Positions 18,667-27,855 of a stretch of 64,000 bases of DNA are shown in pieces. Below the pieces are notes generated by a model. The model did not search any database. It was given only the letters and a program-made list of their open reading frames with translations, and was not told where the DNA came from. The first letter of the stretch is position 1; each line of letters begins with the position of its first letter. The stretch is taken from contig JAPPLF010000108.1 in NCBI GenBank assembly GCA_028874215.1, forward strand, positions 98,562 through 162,561, written 5' to 3'. A program made the position numbers and the translations under genes. The stretch is from Acidobacteriota bacterium (GTDB lineage: Bacteria; Acidobacteriota; UBA6911; RPQK01; JAJDTT01).

Positions 18667-19506
18667 GTGAAGGATTTCCTGGAACGGCTGTTGGGTTTGA
18701 AGGTCCCCGAGGCCCAATTGGAGGGACCGCGAGACCCCTATAACATCTACGAATGGGATCTTGACGACCGGAGGCCGTTGGTGGTCGCCGCCATACTGGC
18801 GATCCTCTTTCACGCCGTTCTCCTTTTGATGATCTTCCCCTCGTTCGGCAAGACGGTCCTGATCCCGACCCAGCAGGTGCTGGTGCTCAAGAATCTGGCG
18901 AAACCCGCGGCCCTCGCCGGGGGCGGCGACCTGCCCAAGGCGACACCGCCCAAGCCCGAGCCGGTGAAACCGAAGCCCAAGCCGATTCTGGTTCCCATTC
19001 CCGATCCGACTCCCAGAGAACCCGAACCCATCCGCAAGGAGGAACTGGAAAACGTCCCCCAGGTCATCAAGCAGATCGTAGCGGAATTGAACCTGGACGA
19101 CATTGAGGCTCCGCCAGGGCGTCCCGGCCGGGGAGGGCAGGGTGAGAGCCAGGGCGAGGGCACGGGAACCGGCCCCCTTGCCGGTTCGGGACCCGCGGCT
19201 GGAGACGGCAGCGGCATCTATCGATACGGGAGCGGAGTCACCAACCCGGTTCCCATCGTTAAAACGACTCCCAGCTACACCGACGCCGCCATCAAAGCCA
19301 AGGTTCAGGGTGTGGTCTGGCTTCAGGCCATCATCCGGAAGGATGGCAACGTCGACAGCTTCAAGGTCATTCGAGGATTGGGCCACGGTTTGGAGGAACA
19401 GGCCATCCAGGAGATCGCCACCAACTGGCGTTTTCGGCCCGGAATGCTCAACGGGAGCCCGGTCGACGTCCTGGCCACCATCGAAGTCCAGTTCAACCTG
19501 AGGTAG
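18667..19506 (+). CDS. tonB: Energy transducer TonB
   Basis: A 279-residue inner-membrane protein that couples the ExbB/ExbD motor to outer-membrane receptors. It has a short cytoplasmic part, a transmembrane segment around residues 38-60 (VVAAILAILFHAVLLLMIF), a Pro/Lys-rich linker (KATPPKPEPVKPKPKP) that can span the periplasm, a Gly-rich stretch, and a C-terminal TonB domain (about 195-279) with PSYTDAAIKAKVQGVVWLQ and NWRFRPGMLNG. The start is GTG at 18667 with a weak ribosome-binding site. exbB and exbD are not in the window. The only receptor in this window is the truncated remnant at 45056. Confidence 0.9.
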   Translation: MKDFLERLLGLKVPEAQLEGPRDPYNIYEWDLDDRRPLVVAAILAILFHAVLLLMIFPSFGKTVLIPTQQVLVLKNLAKPAALAGGGDLPKATPPKPEPVKPKPKPILVPIPDPTPREPEPIRKEELENVPQVIKQIVAELNLDDIEAPPGRPGRGGQGESQGEGTGTGPLAGSGPAAGDGSGIYRYGSGVTNPVPIVKTTPSYTDAAIKAKVQGVVWLQAIIRKDGNVDSFKVIRGLGHGLEEQAIQEIATNWRFRPGMLNGSPVDVLATIEVQFNLR

Positions 19507-19556
19507 ACGACGGCTCCGGCGTCGAACCTTTCGAGAATGAGGGCAACTACACAGGG

Positions 19557-19587
19557 TTGCCCCGACACCATCGCATCCCGCTATAAT
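19557..19587 (+). promoter_or_regulatory. Candidate promoter of ileS
   Basis: A perfect TATAAT at 19582-19587 is preceded by TTGCCC (19557-19562) with a long 19-base spacer. The ileS GTG follows only 10 bases after the -10 box. A transcript starting 7 bases after the box would have a leader of about 4 bases, so this would be a nearly leaderless mRNA, as for dnaB. Confidence 0.4.
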
Positions 19588-19597
19588 TCCGGCTCTT

Positions 19598-22369
19598 GTG
19601 GCTGAAGTACTCGACCTGAAAGGAACCATCAACCTTCCCAGAACCCGTTTCCGGATGAAGGCGAATCTGCCCGTTCTGGAGCCGCGGATTCTCAAGTCGT
19701 GGGAAGAGTCGGGGATCTACGCGAGAATCCGCTCGGCGCGAGAGGGAAAGCCTCTCTTCATCCTTCACGACGGCCCTCCCTACGCCAATGGGCATCTCCA
19801 CGTGGGACACGCCCTGAACAAGATCCTCAAGGACTTCATTGTCCGTTCCAAGACCATGGAGGGTTACGATTGTCCCTACGTGCCGGGGTGGGACTGTCAC
19901 GGGCTGCCCATCGAGATTCAGGTCATGAACCGAAAGCGGGCCGACCTGGAGCCGCTGGAGGTGCGCCGGCGATGCCGGCGGCACGCCGACAAGTTCGTGC
20001 GCATCCAGGGGAATGAATTCCGCCGCCTGGGGGTCACGGGGGACTGGACCGCGCCCTATCTGACCATGAGCCATTCCTATGAAGCCGAGACGGCCCGGCT
20101 GTTGGGTGATTTCGTCCGCCGGGGAAGCGTCTACAAGGGTCTCAAGCCGGTTCATTGGTGCATTCACTGCGAGACGGCATTGGCCGAAGCCGAAGTGGAG
20201 TATTCGGAACATGTCAGCCCATCGGTCTACGTCCGGTTTCCCGTGACGGGAGGACTCCATGGACTGGACGCCGGAGCCCGCCCCGTCTCGGTGCTGATCT
20301 GGACCACGACGCCTTGGACCCTGCCCGCCAACATGGGGCTCTGCTTTCATCCCGACTTCGAATACGCGTTGGTGGAGGCCCGGGACGAGGTCTTCATCCT
20401 GGCTGCCGATCTGGTCCCCCGCGTTTCCAAGGAGTGCGATCTGGGCGACTACCGGATTCTGGGACGCCTGCGGGGCGCTGCCCTCGGCGGTCTCGAGTGC
20501 CGGCACCCATGGATACCGCGCCGGTCCGCGGTCGTATTCGGGACTCACGTCACGCTGGACCAGGGCACCGGCGTGGTCCATACGGCACCCGGACACGGAG
20601 AAGAGGACTACCGCCTGGGGGTCGACAACGGTCTCGAAGTGTATTGTCCGGTGGACGATTCGGGCCGGTTCCTGCCGGAGGTGGATCACTTCGGTGGCAT
20701 GCCCGTGTTCGAGGCCAACCCTTCCATCAACGCCCTTATGGCCCGGGAAGGCCATCTGGTCCGGGAAGAGCCGTTCCGGCACAGCTATCCTCATTGCTGG
20801 CGCTGTCACAACCCGGTCATTTTTCGCGCCACGGCGCAGTGGTTCATCAGCATGGACCGGGAAGACCTTCGCGGCCGGGCCCTGCGCGAGATCGCCAGGG
20901 TGAAGTGGCTTCCGTCCTGGGGCCGGGAGCGGATCCACAACATGATCGCCACCCGGCCGGACTGGTGTATCAGCCGGCAGAGAACCTGGGGTGTTCCGAT
21001 CATCGCCTTCTACTGCAGGGCCTGCGGCAAGATCCTTTTGGAGAGCGGCATCATCGAGCATGTTTCGCGCATCTTCGAGCGGGAGGGAGCCGACGCCTGG
21101 TACCGGAGGCCCGCGTCAGAGCTTCTTCCGAAGAACACCCGTTGCGCCTGTGGAAGCGAAGAATTCGAGAAAGAAAAAGACATATTGGATGTCTGGTTCG
21201 ACTCGGGGGTCAGCCATCACGTGCTGCGGGAAACGCCGGGACTCGATTGGCCCGCGGATCTCTACCTGGAGGGTGGAGATCAGTTCCGGGGCTGGTTTCA
21301 CAGTTCCTTGCTGGTCGGCGTCGGCGTCAGCGACGGAGCTCCCTACCGGTCGGTCCTGTGCCATGGATGGACGCTGGATGCCGAGGGGAAAGCCATGTCC
21401 AAGTCCCGGGGCAACGTCATTTCTCCCCAGGACATCACCAAGCGGGACGGCGCCGAGATCTTGCGCCTCTGGGTTGCGTCCATCGACTACACCGAAGACG
21501 TCCGTCTGGGGGAAGAGATACTTTCCCGACTCCGGGACGCCTACCGCAAGCTGCGAAATACGAGCCGCTTCCTCTTGGGCAACCTTCACGACTTCTCTCC
21601 GGAAATGGCAGTGCCGGACGAGGAACTGCTGGAGTTGGATCGTTGGGCTCTGGCCCATACCGCCGCCACGGCACGGCGGGTGGAGGAGGCCTACCGGAAT
21701 TTCGAGTTTCACACCGTCTACCACTCCCTGTACCACTTCTGTGTGGTGGGGCTTTCCAGCTTTTATCTCGACGTTCTGAAGGATCGCCTCTACGTCTCGG
21801 CGGCCGATTCCACGGAACGAAGGTCGGCCCAGACGGCCCTGTTCCGGATCGCGGACGCATTGGTCCGGCTGCTGGCTCCGGTCCTGCCCTTTACCACCAC
21901 CCAGATCTGGGAAGAACTCCACGGCCGGAACCCTCCCGCCGAGTCGGTCCACATGGCCGAGTTCTCCCGGGAGCTGGACCGTCATGAGGACCCCGAGCTC
22001 CTGGAGCGGTGGGAGCCGCTCCTGCGGATCCGCCACCAGGTCAGCAAGTCACTGGAGGAATGCCGCCAGCAGAAGCTCATCGGGAACTCCTTGGAGGCGT
22101 CGGTCAGGATCGAGGCCGGCGCGGAGACTTGCCGGTACCTCAGCCGGTATGCGGACGATCTGGCCACCGTCTTCATCGTCTCCGAGGTCGAGATCGGACT
22201 GAGGGAGGACCTGGCGGGGGATGAGACGCGGATCGAGGTGACCCGAACCCAGGCAAAGAAATGCGCGCGGTGCTGGAACCATCGGCGCTCGGTGGGGACC
22301 GATGCCGATCTGCCGCATGTCTGCTCCCGTTGCCGCGCGGTGCTGGAACGGATCGGTGCCCTCGATTGA
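19598..22369 (+). CDS. ileS: Isoleucyl-tRNA synthetase
   Basis: A 923-residue class Ia synthetase that attaches Ile to tRNA-Ile and edits mischarged Val. The HIGH-type motif GHLHVGH lies at residues 65-71, the KMSKS-type motif AMSKS near residue 599, and the C-terminal zinc site near residues 889-915 has CARCWNH and CSRC pairs. The CP1 editing domain lies between. The start is GTG at 19598, which places the family-typical LNLPKT-like segment (INLPRTRF) at residue 11. No Shine-Dalgarno is visible; a TATAAT box lies 10 bases before the GTG. The following lspA-lolA gene starts 58 bases downstream. Confidence 0.97.
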   Translation: MAEVLDLKGTINLPRTRFRMKANLPVLEPRILKSWEESGIYARIRSAREGKPLFILHDGPPYANGHLHVGHALNKILKDFIVRSKTMEGYDCPYVPGWDCHGLPIEIQVMNRKRADLEPLEVRRRCRRHADKFVRIQGNEFRRLGVTGDWTAPYLTMSHSYEAETARLLGDFVRRGSVYKGLKPVHWCIHCETALAEAEVEYSEHVSPSVYVRFPVTGGLHGLDAGARPVSVLIWTTTPWTLPANMGLCFHPDFEYALVEARDEVFILAADLVPRVSKECDLGDYRILGRLRGAALGGLECRHPWIPRRSAVVFGTHVTLDQGTGVVHTAPGHGEEDYRLGVDNGLEVYCPVDDSGRFLPEVDHFGGMPVFEANPSINALMAREGHLVREEPFRHSYPHCWRCHNPVIFRATAQWFISMDREDLRGRALREIARVKWLPSWGRERIHNMIATRPDWCISRQRTWGVPIIAFYCRACGKILLESGIIEHVSRIFEREGADAWYRRPASELLPKNTRCACGSEEFEKEKDILDVWFDSGVSHHVLRETPGLDWPADLYLEGGDQFRGWFHSSLLVGVGVSDGAPYRSVLCHGWTLDAEGKAMSKSRGNVISPQDITKRDGAEILRLWVASIDYTEDVRLGEEILSRLRDAYRKLRNTSRFLLGNLHDFSPEMAVPDEELLELDRWALAHTAATARRVEEAYRNFEFHTVYHSLYHFCVVGLSSFYLDVLKDRLYVSAADSTERRSAQTALFRIADALVRLLAPVLPFTTTQIWEELHGRNPPAESVHMAEFSRELDRHEDPELLERWEPLLRIRHQVSKSLEECRQQKLIGNSLEASVRIEAGAETCRYLSRYADDLATVFIVSEVEIGLREDLAGDETRIEVTRTQAKKCARCWNHRRSVGTDADLPHVCSRCRAVLERIGALD

Positions 22370-22427
22370 TGCCGGGAGCGATGGGAGAGGATATCCTTCG
22401 GAGGCCTTTGGCGCGGTGGAGAAGACG

Positions 22428-23717
22428 ATGAAACTCGTGGCGCTGGGAGTGGCGGCGACGGTGCTGGCGCTGGATCTCCTCACCAAGTGGTGGGTCAAGA
22501 GCACGCCTTGGCTGCACTACCACAAGGTGGTCGATGGATTCTTCGCCATCCACTTCGTCCGCAATGAGGGCATTGCCTTCGGCCTGTTCCATTCCAATCC
22601 GTCGGCGTGGAAACCGGTGATCCTTTCCGTCCTGGCCGTCGCGGCGGCGGTCATGGTGTTGTATTACATCTGGACCAGCCCTCCCGAGGAAAGAGGCGTC
22701 CAACTGCTCATGGGGCTCCTGTTGGGAGGGATCCTGGGGAATTTCTGCGACCGGCTGTGGCGTGGGTATGTCGTCGATTTTTTGGATTTTCATTGGCAGG
22801 ACCGTTTCGCCTGGCCAACCTTCAATCTGGCTGATGCCGCAATCACCTGCGGAGTCGCGGTGATTCTCTACCAGGGCTTTTTCGGAGCGGGCAGCGGAGA
22901 CCGGGCATCGAGCCGGCCCAGCCGGAAAAACTCCGGCTCTTTGGGCGCGTTTCTCCTGGCGGGACTGCTCTCGGCGCCCCTGTTGGGAGAATCGGCCTCT
23001 CCCGGCGCGCTGGAAATCGTGGACCGGGTCCAGGCCCGGTACGATCGGGTCGAAAGCTTCTCCGCCGATTTCCGGCAGGTCTTCCAATCGCAGGGGGTCT
23101 TTTTCGAAAGCGACTGGGGCGAGGGGGTCCTGCTGATGAAGCGCCCTGGAAAAATGTACTGGGAGTACCGGCGCCCCACCAGGAAGCTGTTCGTGGCCGA
23201 CGGCAAGCAGACCTTCTTCTACGTCCCCGCCGAGAACCAGGTGACGATCGCCGACCTGGACCCGGAGACTGCGGATACGCCGCTGCTTTTCCTGCTGGGA
23301 CCCAAACGGATACGGGACGATTTCATGGTGGAGTTCGAAACCGGGGAAGGACCGTTGGAGGAATCCAACCTGCTCCTGCGGTTGACGCCCGTTCAGGCCC
23401 GGCCTGAATTCAGCTATCTGCTCTTGGAACTGTCCTCCCGGACCTGGCTCATCCAGAGATTGTCCGTAATCGAGCCCATCGGTAATCGCAACGACTACAT
23501 CTTCAGCCGTTTCCGGGAGAACGTCAGGATTCGGGACAAACAGTTCCGCCTGGAGTTGCCGGATGGAGTGGAGATCATCCGAATCGGATCCGGCGCCGGC
23601 CGGAGGCCGGACGGGGAGCCGGGCCGGTTTCTTCATCGCAGCGGGATCGAGACCGCGCTGGAGTTCACAGTCCGTGACGACTTTTGCCACGGTCGGTTAA
23701 GGAGAGTGCCGAGTTGA
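22428..23717 (+). CDS. Fused lipoprotein signal peptidase (LspA) and LolA chaperone
   Basis: One 429-residue reading frame contains two lipoprotein-pathway proteins. Residues 1 to about 158 are LspA: four hydrophobic segments and the aspartyl protease sites NFCDRLWRG and FNLADAA. Residues about 160-190 have a basic stretch (SRPSRKN) and a hydrophobic segment (SLGAFLLAGLLSAPLLG) like a signal peptide. Residues about 195-429 are LolA, the periplasmic carrier that moves lipoproteins to the outer membrane; VESFSADFRQVF and GKMYWEYRRP match. No stop codon separates them. LspA ends in the cytoplasm, so the fifth hydrophobic segment would put LolA in the periplasm. An internal in-frame TTG (22941) or GTG (22860) could instead start a separate LolA. 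Confidence 0.85.
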   Translation: MKLVALGVAATVLALDLLTKWWVKSTPWLHYHKVVDGFFAIHFVRNEGIAFGLFHSNPSAWKPVILSVLAVAAAVMVLYYIWTSPPEERGVQLLMGLLLGGILGNFCDRLWRGYVVDFLDFHWQDRFAWPTFNLADAAITCGVAVILYQGFFGAGSGDRASSRPSRKNSGSLGAFLLAGLLSAPLLGESASPGALEIVDRVQARYDRVESFSADFRQVFQSQGVFFESDWGEGVLLMKRPGKMYWEYRRPTRKLFVADGKQTFFYVPAENQVTIADLDPETADTPLLFLLGPKRIRDDFMVEFETGEGPLEESNLLLRLTPVQARPEFSYLLLELSSRTWLIQRLSVIEPIGNRNDYIFSRFRENVRIRDKQFRLELPDGVEIIRIGSGAGRRPDGEPGRFLHRSGIETALEFTVRDDFCHGRLRRVPS

Positions 23718-24718
23718 GCGAAATTCGGGCGAACATAACGGCCGTGGGGATGTACGTTCCGGAGAAGCGCGTCACCAACCACGACTTGAGCCGGGTACTG
23801 GAAACTTCCGACAAGTGGATCCGAGAGCGAACCGGGATCTCGGAGCGCCGAATCGTCGGCAAGGACGAGGCGAACAGCGATCTCTCGGTTCGAGCCATCC
23901 GAGACGCTCTGGAAGGCACGCCACATCGTCCTGAAGACATCGATCTCATCATCGTCACCACCGTCACGCCGGACATGATGTTCCCTTCGACCGCTTGCCG
24001 GATCCAGGAGAAGATCGGGGCCACCAACGCGTGGGGGTTCGATCTTTCCGGGGCCTGCTCCGGATTCCTTTTCGGCCTCTCGACGGCTGCGCAGTTCATT
24101 CGGACGGGGACCCACAAGAAGGTCCTTGTGGTGGGAACCGATGTGATGAGCTCCATCATCGACTTCGAGGACCGGGCCACCTGCGTGCTCTTCGGAGACG
24201 GCGCCGGGGCGGTCCTCCTTGAGCCCACCGAAGAGGAGGATGTCGGCATCCTGGACGCGACCCTGGGATGCGACGGGTCAGGAGGCAAGTTCCTGTACAT
24301 GCCGGCCGGAGGGAGCCAACGCCCGGCAAGCCATGAAACCGTGGACAAGCGGATGCACTATGTCCATCAGGACGGGAGGAACGTCTTCAAGTTCGCGGTT
24401 CGGGTCATGTGCGACACTTCCGTCGGATTGCTCCGGCGAAACGGCATTCCCACCGATCAGCTTTCGCTGTTCGTCCCCCATCAGGCCAACATGCGAATCA
24501 TCAAGTCTTCCATGTCGCGCCTGAAACTGGGCGAGGAACAGGTTGCCGTCAACATCGACCGCTACGCCAACACCACGGCGGCGACCATCCCCACCTGTCT
24601 GGCGGAAGCTCACCGGCAGGGACGACTGAAGAAACGGGACAAAGTCCTCATGGTCTCCTTCGGAGCGGGATTCACCTGGGGAGGCATCCTGCTCGGCTGG
24701 GGAATGGATCCGCCGTAA
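23714..24718 (+). CDS. fabH: 3-oxoacyl-[ACP] synthase III
   Basis: A 334-residue thiolase-fold condensing enzyme that joins acetyl-CoA or another acyl-CoA to malonyl-ACP to begin fatty-acid synthesis. The catalytic Cys is in DLSGACSGFLFGL, the His in FVPHQANMRII and the Asn in NIDRYANTTAATI, which together give the Cys-His-Asn triad. The start is uncertain; a TTG at 23714 overlaps the upstream stop (TTGA), is preceded by AAGGAG and gives the family-typical N-terminus. An upstream in-frame start at 23684 would add 10 residues and overlap lolA more. It ends the plus-strand ileS block. Related beta-ketoacyl synthases of other chain specificity are possible. Confidence 0.94.
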   Translation: MSEIRANITAVGMYVPEKRVTNHDLSRVLETSDKWIRERTGISERRIVGKDEANSDLSVRAIRDALEGTPHRPEDIDLIIVTTVTPDMMFPSTACRIQEKIGATNAWGFDLSGACSGFLFGLSTAAQFIRTGTHKKVLVVGTDVMSSIIDFEDRATCVLFGDGAGAVLLEPTEEEDVGILDATLGCDGSGGKFLYMPAGGSQRPASHETVDKRMHYVHQDGRNVFKFAVRVMCDTSVGLLRRNGIPTDQLSLFVPHQANMRIIKSSMSRLKLGEEQVAVNIDRYANTTAATIPTCLAEAHRQGRLKKRDKVLMVSFGAGFTWGGILLGWGMDPP

Positions 24719-24769
24719 CTCGGAATACTTGGCGGGAGCCTCGTCAAAGAGACACTCCGGCCGGCGGCG

Positions 24770-25294
24770 TCAGATGAAGAGTTCCTCTTCGGGCGACTTG
24801 GTTGTGGTCTTTTTCTCTCGCCGCCCCAACAGAAACGACAGTCCCGACTGGATCCCCTTGAAGAAGGAACCGATTTCCAGAATGGGTTTCAAGACGTCCT
24901 TCTGAATTACTTCGCTGGTCTGCTCGAACTTCTCGACCGTGTCGGTGACCAGTCCGTCCACTCTCTGGGCCTGTTCATGCCCCAGACGGATCACGTCCTT
25001 CACCAACACGTCCACCTCTTCGGTGGTTCTCCGGAAGGCGCCCATCACGAAGCGGACGTTGTCGTTGAACTCGTTGCCGAGTTGCCGCACCGGCTCCAGG
25101 CTCTCGGACACCTGGGTCAACTTGGCGCTGACGGAATCGACGGCGGCTTGAAGGTTCCGGGTCTCCTTTTGCAGCTCCTCGGCCACCTTTCGAACCGTCT
25201 TGGCCGCCCGCCACACGGAGAGGGCCTGCAGGCTCATGGAGAGGGCGGTAATGCCGATGAACAGGATCAACAGGAGTTCAGCGCTCACGTGCAT
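24770..25294 (-). CDS. DUF948-like membrane-anchored coiled-coil protein
   Basis: A 174-residue protein with one N-terminal transmembrane segment (residues about 5-28, LLLILFIGITALSMSLQALSV) followed by a long amphipathic, heptad-rich region to about residue 130 and a short Lys/Thr/Glu tail. Length and layout resemble DUF948 stress-related proteins, which often neighbour YtxH-family genes as here. No enzyme motif is seen. It lies 78 bases downstream of the YtxH gene on the same strand and converges with fabH. Function not known. Confidence 0.6.
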   Translation of the reverse strand: MHVSAELLLILFIGITALSMSLQALSVWRAAKTVRKVAEELQKETRNLQAAVDSVSAKLTQVSESLEPVRQLGNEFNDNVRFVMGAFRRTTEEVDVLVKDVIRLGHEQAQRVDGLVTDTVEKFEQTSEVIQKDVLKPILEIGSFFKGIQSGLSFLLGRREKKTTTKSPEEELFI

Positions 25295-25372
25295 TCCCCG
25301 CGGTTGCGACTGGATTGCCGGAGGGCAGGCGCGCCCTCCCCGGAATCGGGAAGCTTGGCTTCTGTCCGGACC

Positions 25373-25708
25373 TCAGTCGGCGGACTCTTCCTGCGTCCGC
25401 GACTCGCCCCGATAGGTGCGTCGCGCGGCATCCAGGACGACTCCGAGTTGCTCCTTCTTCTTCCGGAGGCTCTCCCGTTCCCGGTTCAGGGTCTCACCGG
25501 CCCGGCCGGCAAGCTCTCGCCCCTTTTCCTCCAATGTGTCCCTGCCGTCCCGGAGCCTCCGGCCGACCCTGTCGGCACCCTCCCGGGCCTTGCCTTCCAA
25601 CAGCTCCCGAGTCTGTTCACCCGATTGGGGAGCCAGCAGCAGCGCCGCACAGGCACCCACAAAGCTGCCGATGAGAAAATAGACCAGCTTGTCTCCACTT
25701 GAGGCCAT
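25373..25708 (-). CDS. YtxH family protein
   Basis: A 111-residue small protein with the family's N-terminal signature: a membrane segment (LVYFLIGSFVGACAALLLAP) ending in APQSGEQTRELL, followed by a charged, helical, heptad-containing region. YtxH proteins are general-stress-associated membrane proteins with no established activity. The gene starts at ATG 25708 and precedes the DUF948-like gene, a common pairing. The C-terminal half is rich in Arg, Glu and Gln. Confidence 0.78.
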   Translation of the reverse strand: MASSGDKLVYFLIGSFVGACAALLLAPQSGEQTRELLEGKAREGADRVGRRLRDGRDTLEEKGRELAGRAGETLNRERESLRKKKEQLGVVLDAARRTYRGESRTQEESAD

Positions 25709-25857
25709 AGCTGTTACTCCTTCCCGTCCCGGCCAGGATTCATCCGTTCAAGGTTATCATAGCCATGACGGGGCGTGGCGAACTCGGGCCGCGGCCCGGT
25801 TTGTGGAGGCGGACGGGTCTCGGGTAGAATACCCGGCTGTCAGGGAAGGATGCTGCG

Positions 25858-26100
25858 GTGATCAAGGATTTGCTGCCGAGACAGGTCGTGTGCAACGAAA
25901 AAAACGCCAAGGGCAAGGCCTGCCACGGCAAGTTGAAGCGATATTATCCGTTTGCCGGATACTACAACGAGCCCGATGAATCGCTCCGGCAGGAAATCGA
26001 GAGCGAGTTCGGAAAGAAAAAAACCTTGGTGCTGATCAAGTGCGAGGAGTGCGCCGTCGTCTTCCGGCTGCCGGTGGAATTGAAGGTCAAGTTCGGCTGA
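25858..26100 (+). CDS. Small zinc-ribbon-like protein
   Basis: An 80-residue protein starting at GTG 25858, with a ribosome-binding-like AGGGAAGGA about 7-15 bases upstream. It has four cysteines: Cys12, Cys23 and a CEEC pair near residues 63-66, a spacing that could hold zinc. The rest is mixed beta/alpha and Lys-rich. I do not recognise the family. A TAGAAT box lies about 28 bases upstream (25825-25830), suggesting its own promoter. Confidence 0.55.
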   Translation: MIKDLLPRQVVCNEKNAKGKACHGKLKRYYPFAGYYNEPDESLRQEIESEFGKKKTLVLIKCEECAVVFRLPVELKVKFG

Positions 26101-26209
26101 ACGGAGTCCGGACCCCGCACCCAATTACTGCGTAGTACCGTTTCTGCCTCTATCAACCGGGACTGCTGGCCGGGTCTGCCGCCGGCCCGTGGCTTCATTC
26201 GCGCTCCAG

Positions 26210-26824
26210 ATGAAGATCTACACCGATTTCGACGGAACCATCACCGATCGCGACTCCATCGTCCTGCTGGTTCAGGAATTCGGAGGGGGCGACGGCTATC
26301 GGCGAGACCTGCTGTCCGAATTCGAGAACGGCACGCTGTCGGCAGCCGAGGTGATTGCCGAGGAGATCGCCTCGGTTGACGCCTCCTGGGAAGAGGTCGC
26401 CGCCTGCCTCAAGGAAATGGTCCGAGTCGATCCTACGTTTCCCGGATTCGTGAACTGGTGCCGAGAATCATCGATTCCCCTCTGCGTCGTCAGCTCGGGG
26501 CTGGAGCAGATCATCGCCTTCATGATCGGAGACCTGGGGGTTCCGGTCGTGGCGCATACGGCCCGGATTGAGGGCCGGAGTTGGCGCTACCATCGGCGGC
26601 CGGAGTCGGAGAAGGAGTTGGTGGTGCGGGCGGCCAGCGAGGCCGATGAGGTCGCCTTCATAGGCGACGGCATATCGGACATCTGTGTTCTTCCCTATGT
26701 GGATCGCGTCTTCGCAAAACGCTACCTGGCGAAGTATTGCCGGAAGCGGGGCTTCGACTTTTTCCCCTACGATACCTTCCGGGAGGTCCGGAACCGGTTG
26801 CAGGACGAGTTGCAGGCGGACTGA
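26210..26824 (+). CDS. HAD-superfamily phosphatase, MtnX/SerB-like
   Basis: A 204-residue soluble hydrolase. The HAD motifs are clear: motif I DFDGTITDRD with the nucleophile Asp7, motif II VVSSG, and motif III/IV IGDGISD. The small size and the EFGGGD cap region resemble MtnX, which works in methionine salvage, but no mtn gene is nearby. A SerB-like phosphoserine phosphatase is possible. I start at ATG 26210; an in-frame GTG at 26189 would add seven residues. Its stop codon lies 2 bases from the end of the deacetylase gene on the other strand. Confidence 0.8.
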   Translation: MKIYTDFDGTITDRDSIVLLVQEFGGGDGYRRDLLSEFENGTLSAAEVIAEEIASVDASWEEVAACLKEMVRVDPTFPGFVNWCRESSIPLCVVSSGLEQIIAFMIGDLGVPVVAHTARIEGRSWRYHRRPESEKELVVRAASEADEVAFIGDGISDICVLPYVDRVFAKRYLAKYCRKRGFDFFPYDTFREVRNRLQDELQAD

Positions 26825-26826
26825 TT

Positions 26827-27855
26827 TCAGACCGGCCAATACGGGTTCAGGACGGGACGGATCTGATCCATATAGGGCCCTGAATTGGGACTGGATTCCA
26901 GTTCGGGACCCGCTTCCGGCGGATCCAGGCCGGCGGCCACCGTCGTCTCCACCGACGCCGCCAGGGCCTTCAGGTTGTAGCCCCCTTCCAGCACGTAGAG
27001 AATCTTGCCGCCGCAGATTTTCGCTGCCGCACGGTTCAGGTCCACTGCCATCCCGGCATAGCCCCGCTCATTCAACAGCATGCCGGCCAGGGGATCATCC
27101 CGGTGGGCGTCGAATCCCGCTGAGACCAGGATCAACCCGGGTTCGTAGCTGGCCAGGATGGGCAGCACCATGCCGGCCAGCAGGGAGGAATAGAAGCCGT
27201 TGGTCTGACCGGCGGGAATTGGGAAATTGACCGTCATCCCCTTGCCCTTTCCCACGCCCACTTCGGTGTAGTAGCCGGTTCCCGGGTAAAGCGGGTGCTG
27301 GTGCAGGGAGACGTACAGGACGTCGTCCCGGTGGTAGAAGGCGGCCTGGGTGCCATTGCCGTGGTGGACGTCGAAGTCGACGATGGCCACGCGCCGAACC
27401 AGGCCCTGGTCCAAGGCCCACTGGGCGCCCACGGCCACGTTGTTGAAGAGGCAGAAACCCATGGCCTTCCCCGGTTCGGCGTGGTGGCCGGGCGGCCTGA
27501 TGGCCGCGAACCCGGAGTCGAGGTCTCCTCGAAAGAGAAGGTCGATCATTCGAATGACGCTCCCCGCTGCCAACAGCGCCACGTCGTGCGAGGCTCCGCC
27601 CGAATAGGTGTCCCAGTCCAGGGGATGGAGCGGCTGAAGCCGCGTTCCCCGGATGTGGGCCAAATGATCTCGTGTGTGGACCCGAAGGATGGCTTCCTCG
27701 GCGGCCGGAGCGGGGGACACCTTCACCAGCCGTTTGAACGACGCCTGGGCGGACAGTCCCTCTGAGATGGCTCGCAGCCGGTCCGGACGCTCGGGATGTT
27801 CAGGTGGGACCCGGTGTTCGAGGAAGACCGGATCCAGAACCAGGCCGTAACGCAT
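26827..27855 (-). CDS. Histone-deacetylase-family (class II-like) amidohydrolase
   Basis: A 342-residue zinc hydrolase. The catalytic set of the HDAC/AcuC/acetylpolyamine-amidohydrolase superfamily is present: RPPGHHAE with the two His, DFDVHHGNGT with zinc ligands, SAGFDAHRDDPL with a zinc Asp, and the EGGYNL Tyr. Bacterial members deacetylate polyamines, acetyl-CoA synthetase or other proteins, and the substrate here is not evident. The ATG at 27855 overlaps the queE stop by one base (TGATG), so the two are coupled; the frame is open upstream but only in queE. No second deacetylase is nearby. Confidence 0.92.
   Translation of the reverse strand: MRYGLVLDPVFLEHRVPPEHPERPDRLRAISEGLSAQASFKRLVKVSPAPAAEEAILRVHTRDHLAHIRGTRLQPLHPLDWDTYSGGASHDVALLAAGSVIRMIDLLFRGDLDSGFAAIRPPGHHAEPGKAMGFCLFNNVAVGAQWALDQGLVRRVAIVDFDVHHGNGTQAAFYHRDDVLYVSLHQHPLYPGTGYYTEVGVGKGKGMTVNFPIPAGQTNGFYSSLLAGMVLPILASYEPGLILVSAGFDAHRDDPLAGMLLNERGYAGMAVDLNRAAAKICGGKILYVLEGGYNLKALAASVETTVAAGLDPPEAGPELESSPNSGPYMDQIRPVLNPYWPV

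Noticed and set aside
25821..25835. Inverted repeat CGGGT-AGAAT-ACCCG upstream of the zinc-ribbon gene
   Set aside because: A five-base stem around the candidate -10 box may occur by chance in GC-rich DNA. No second copy was noticed elsewhere.
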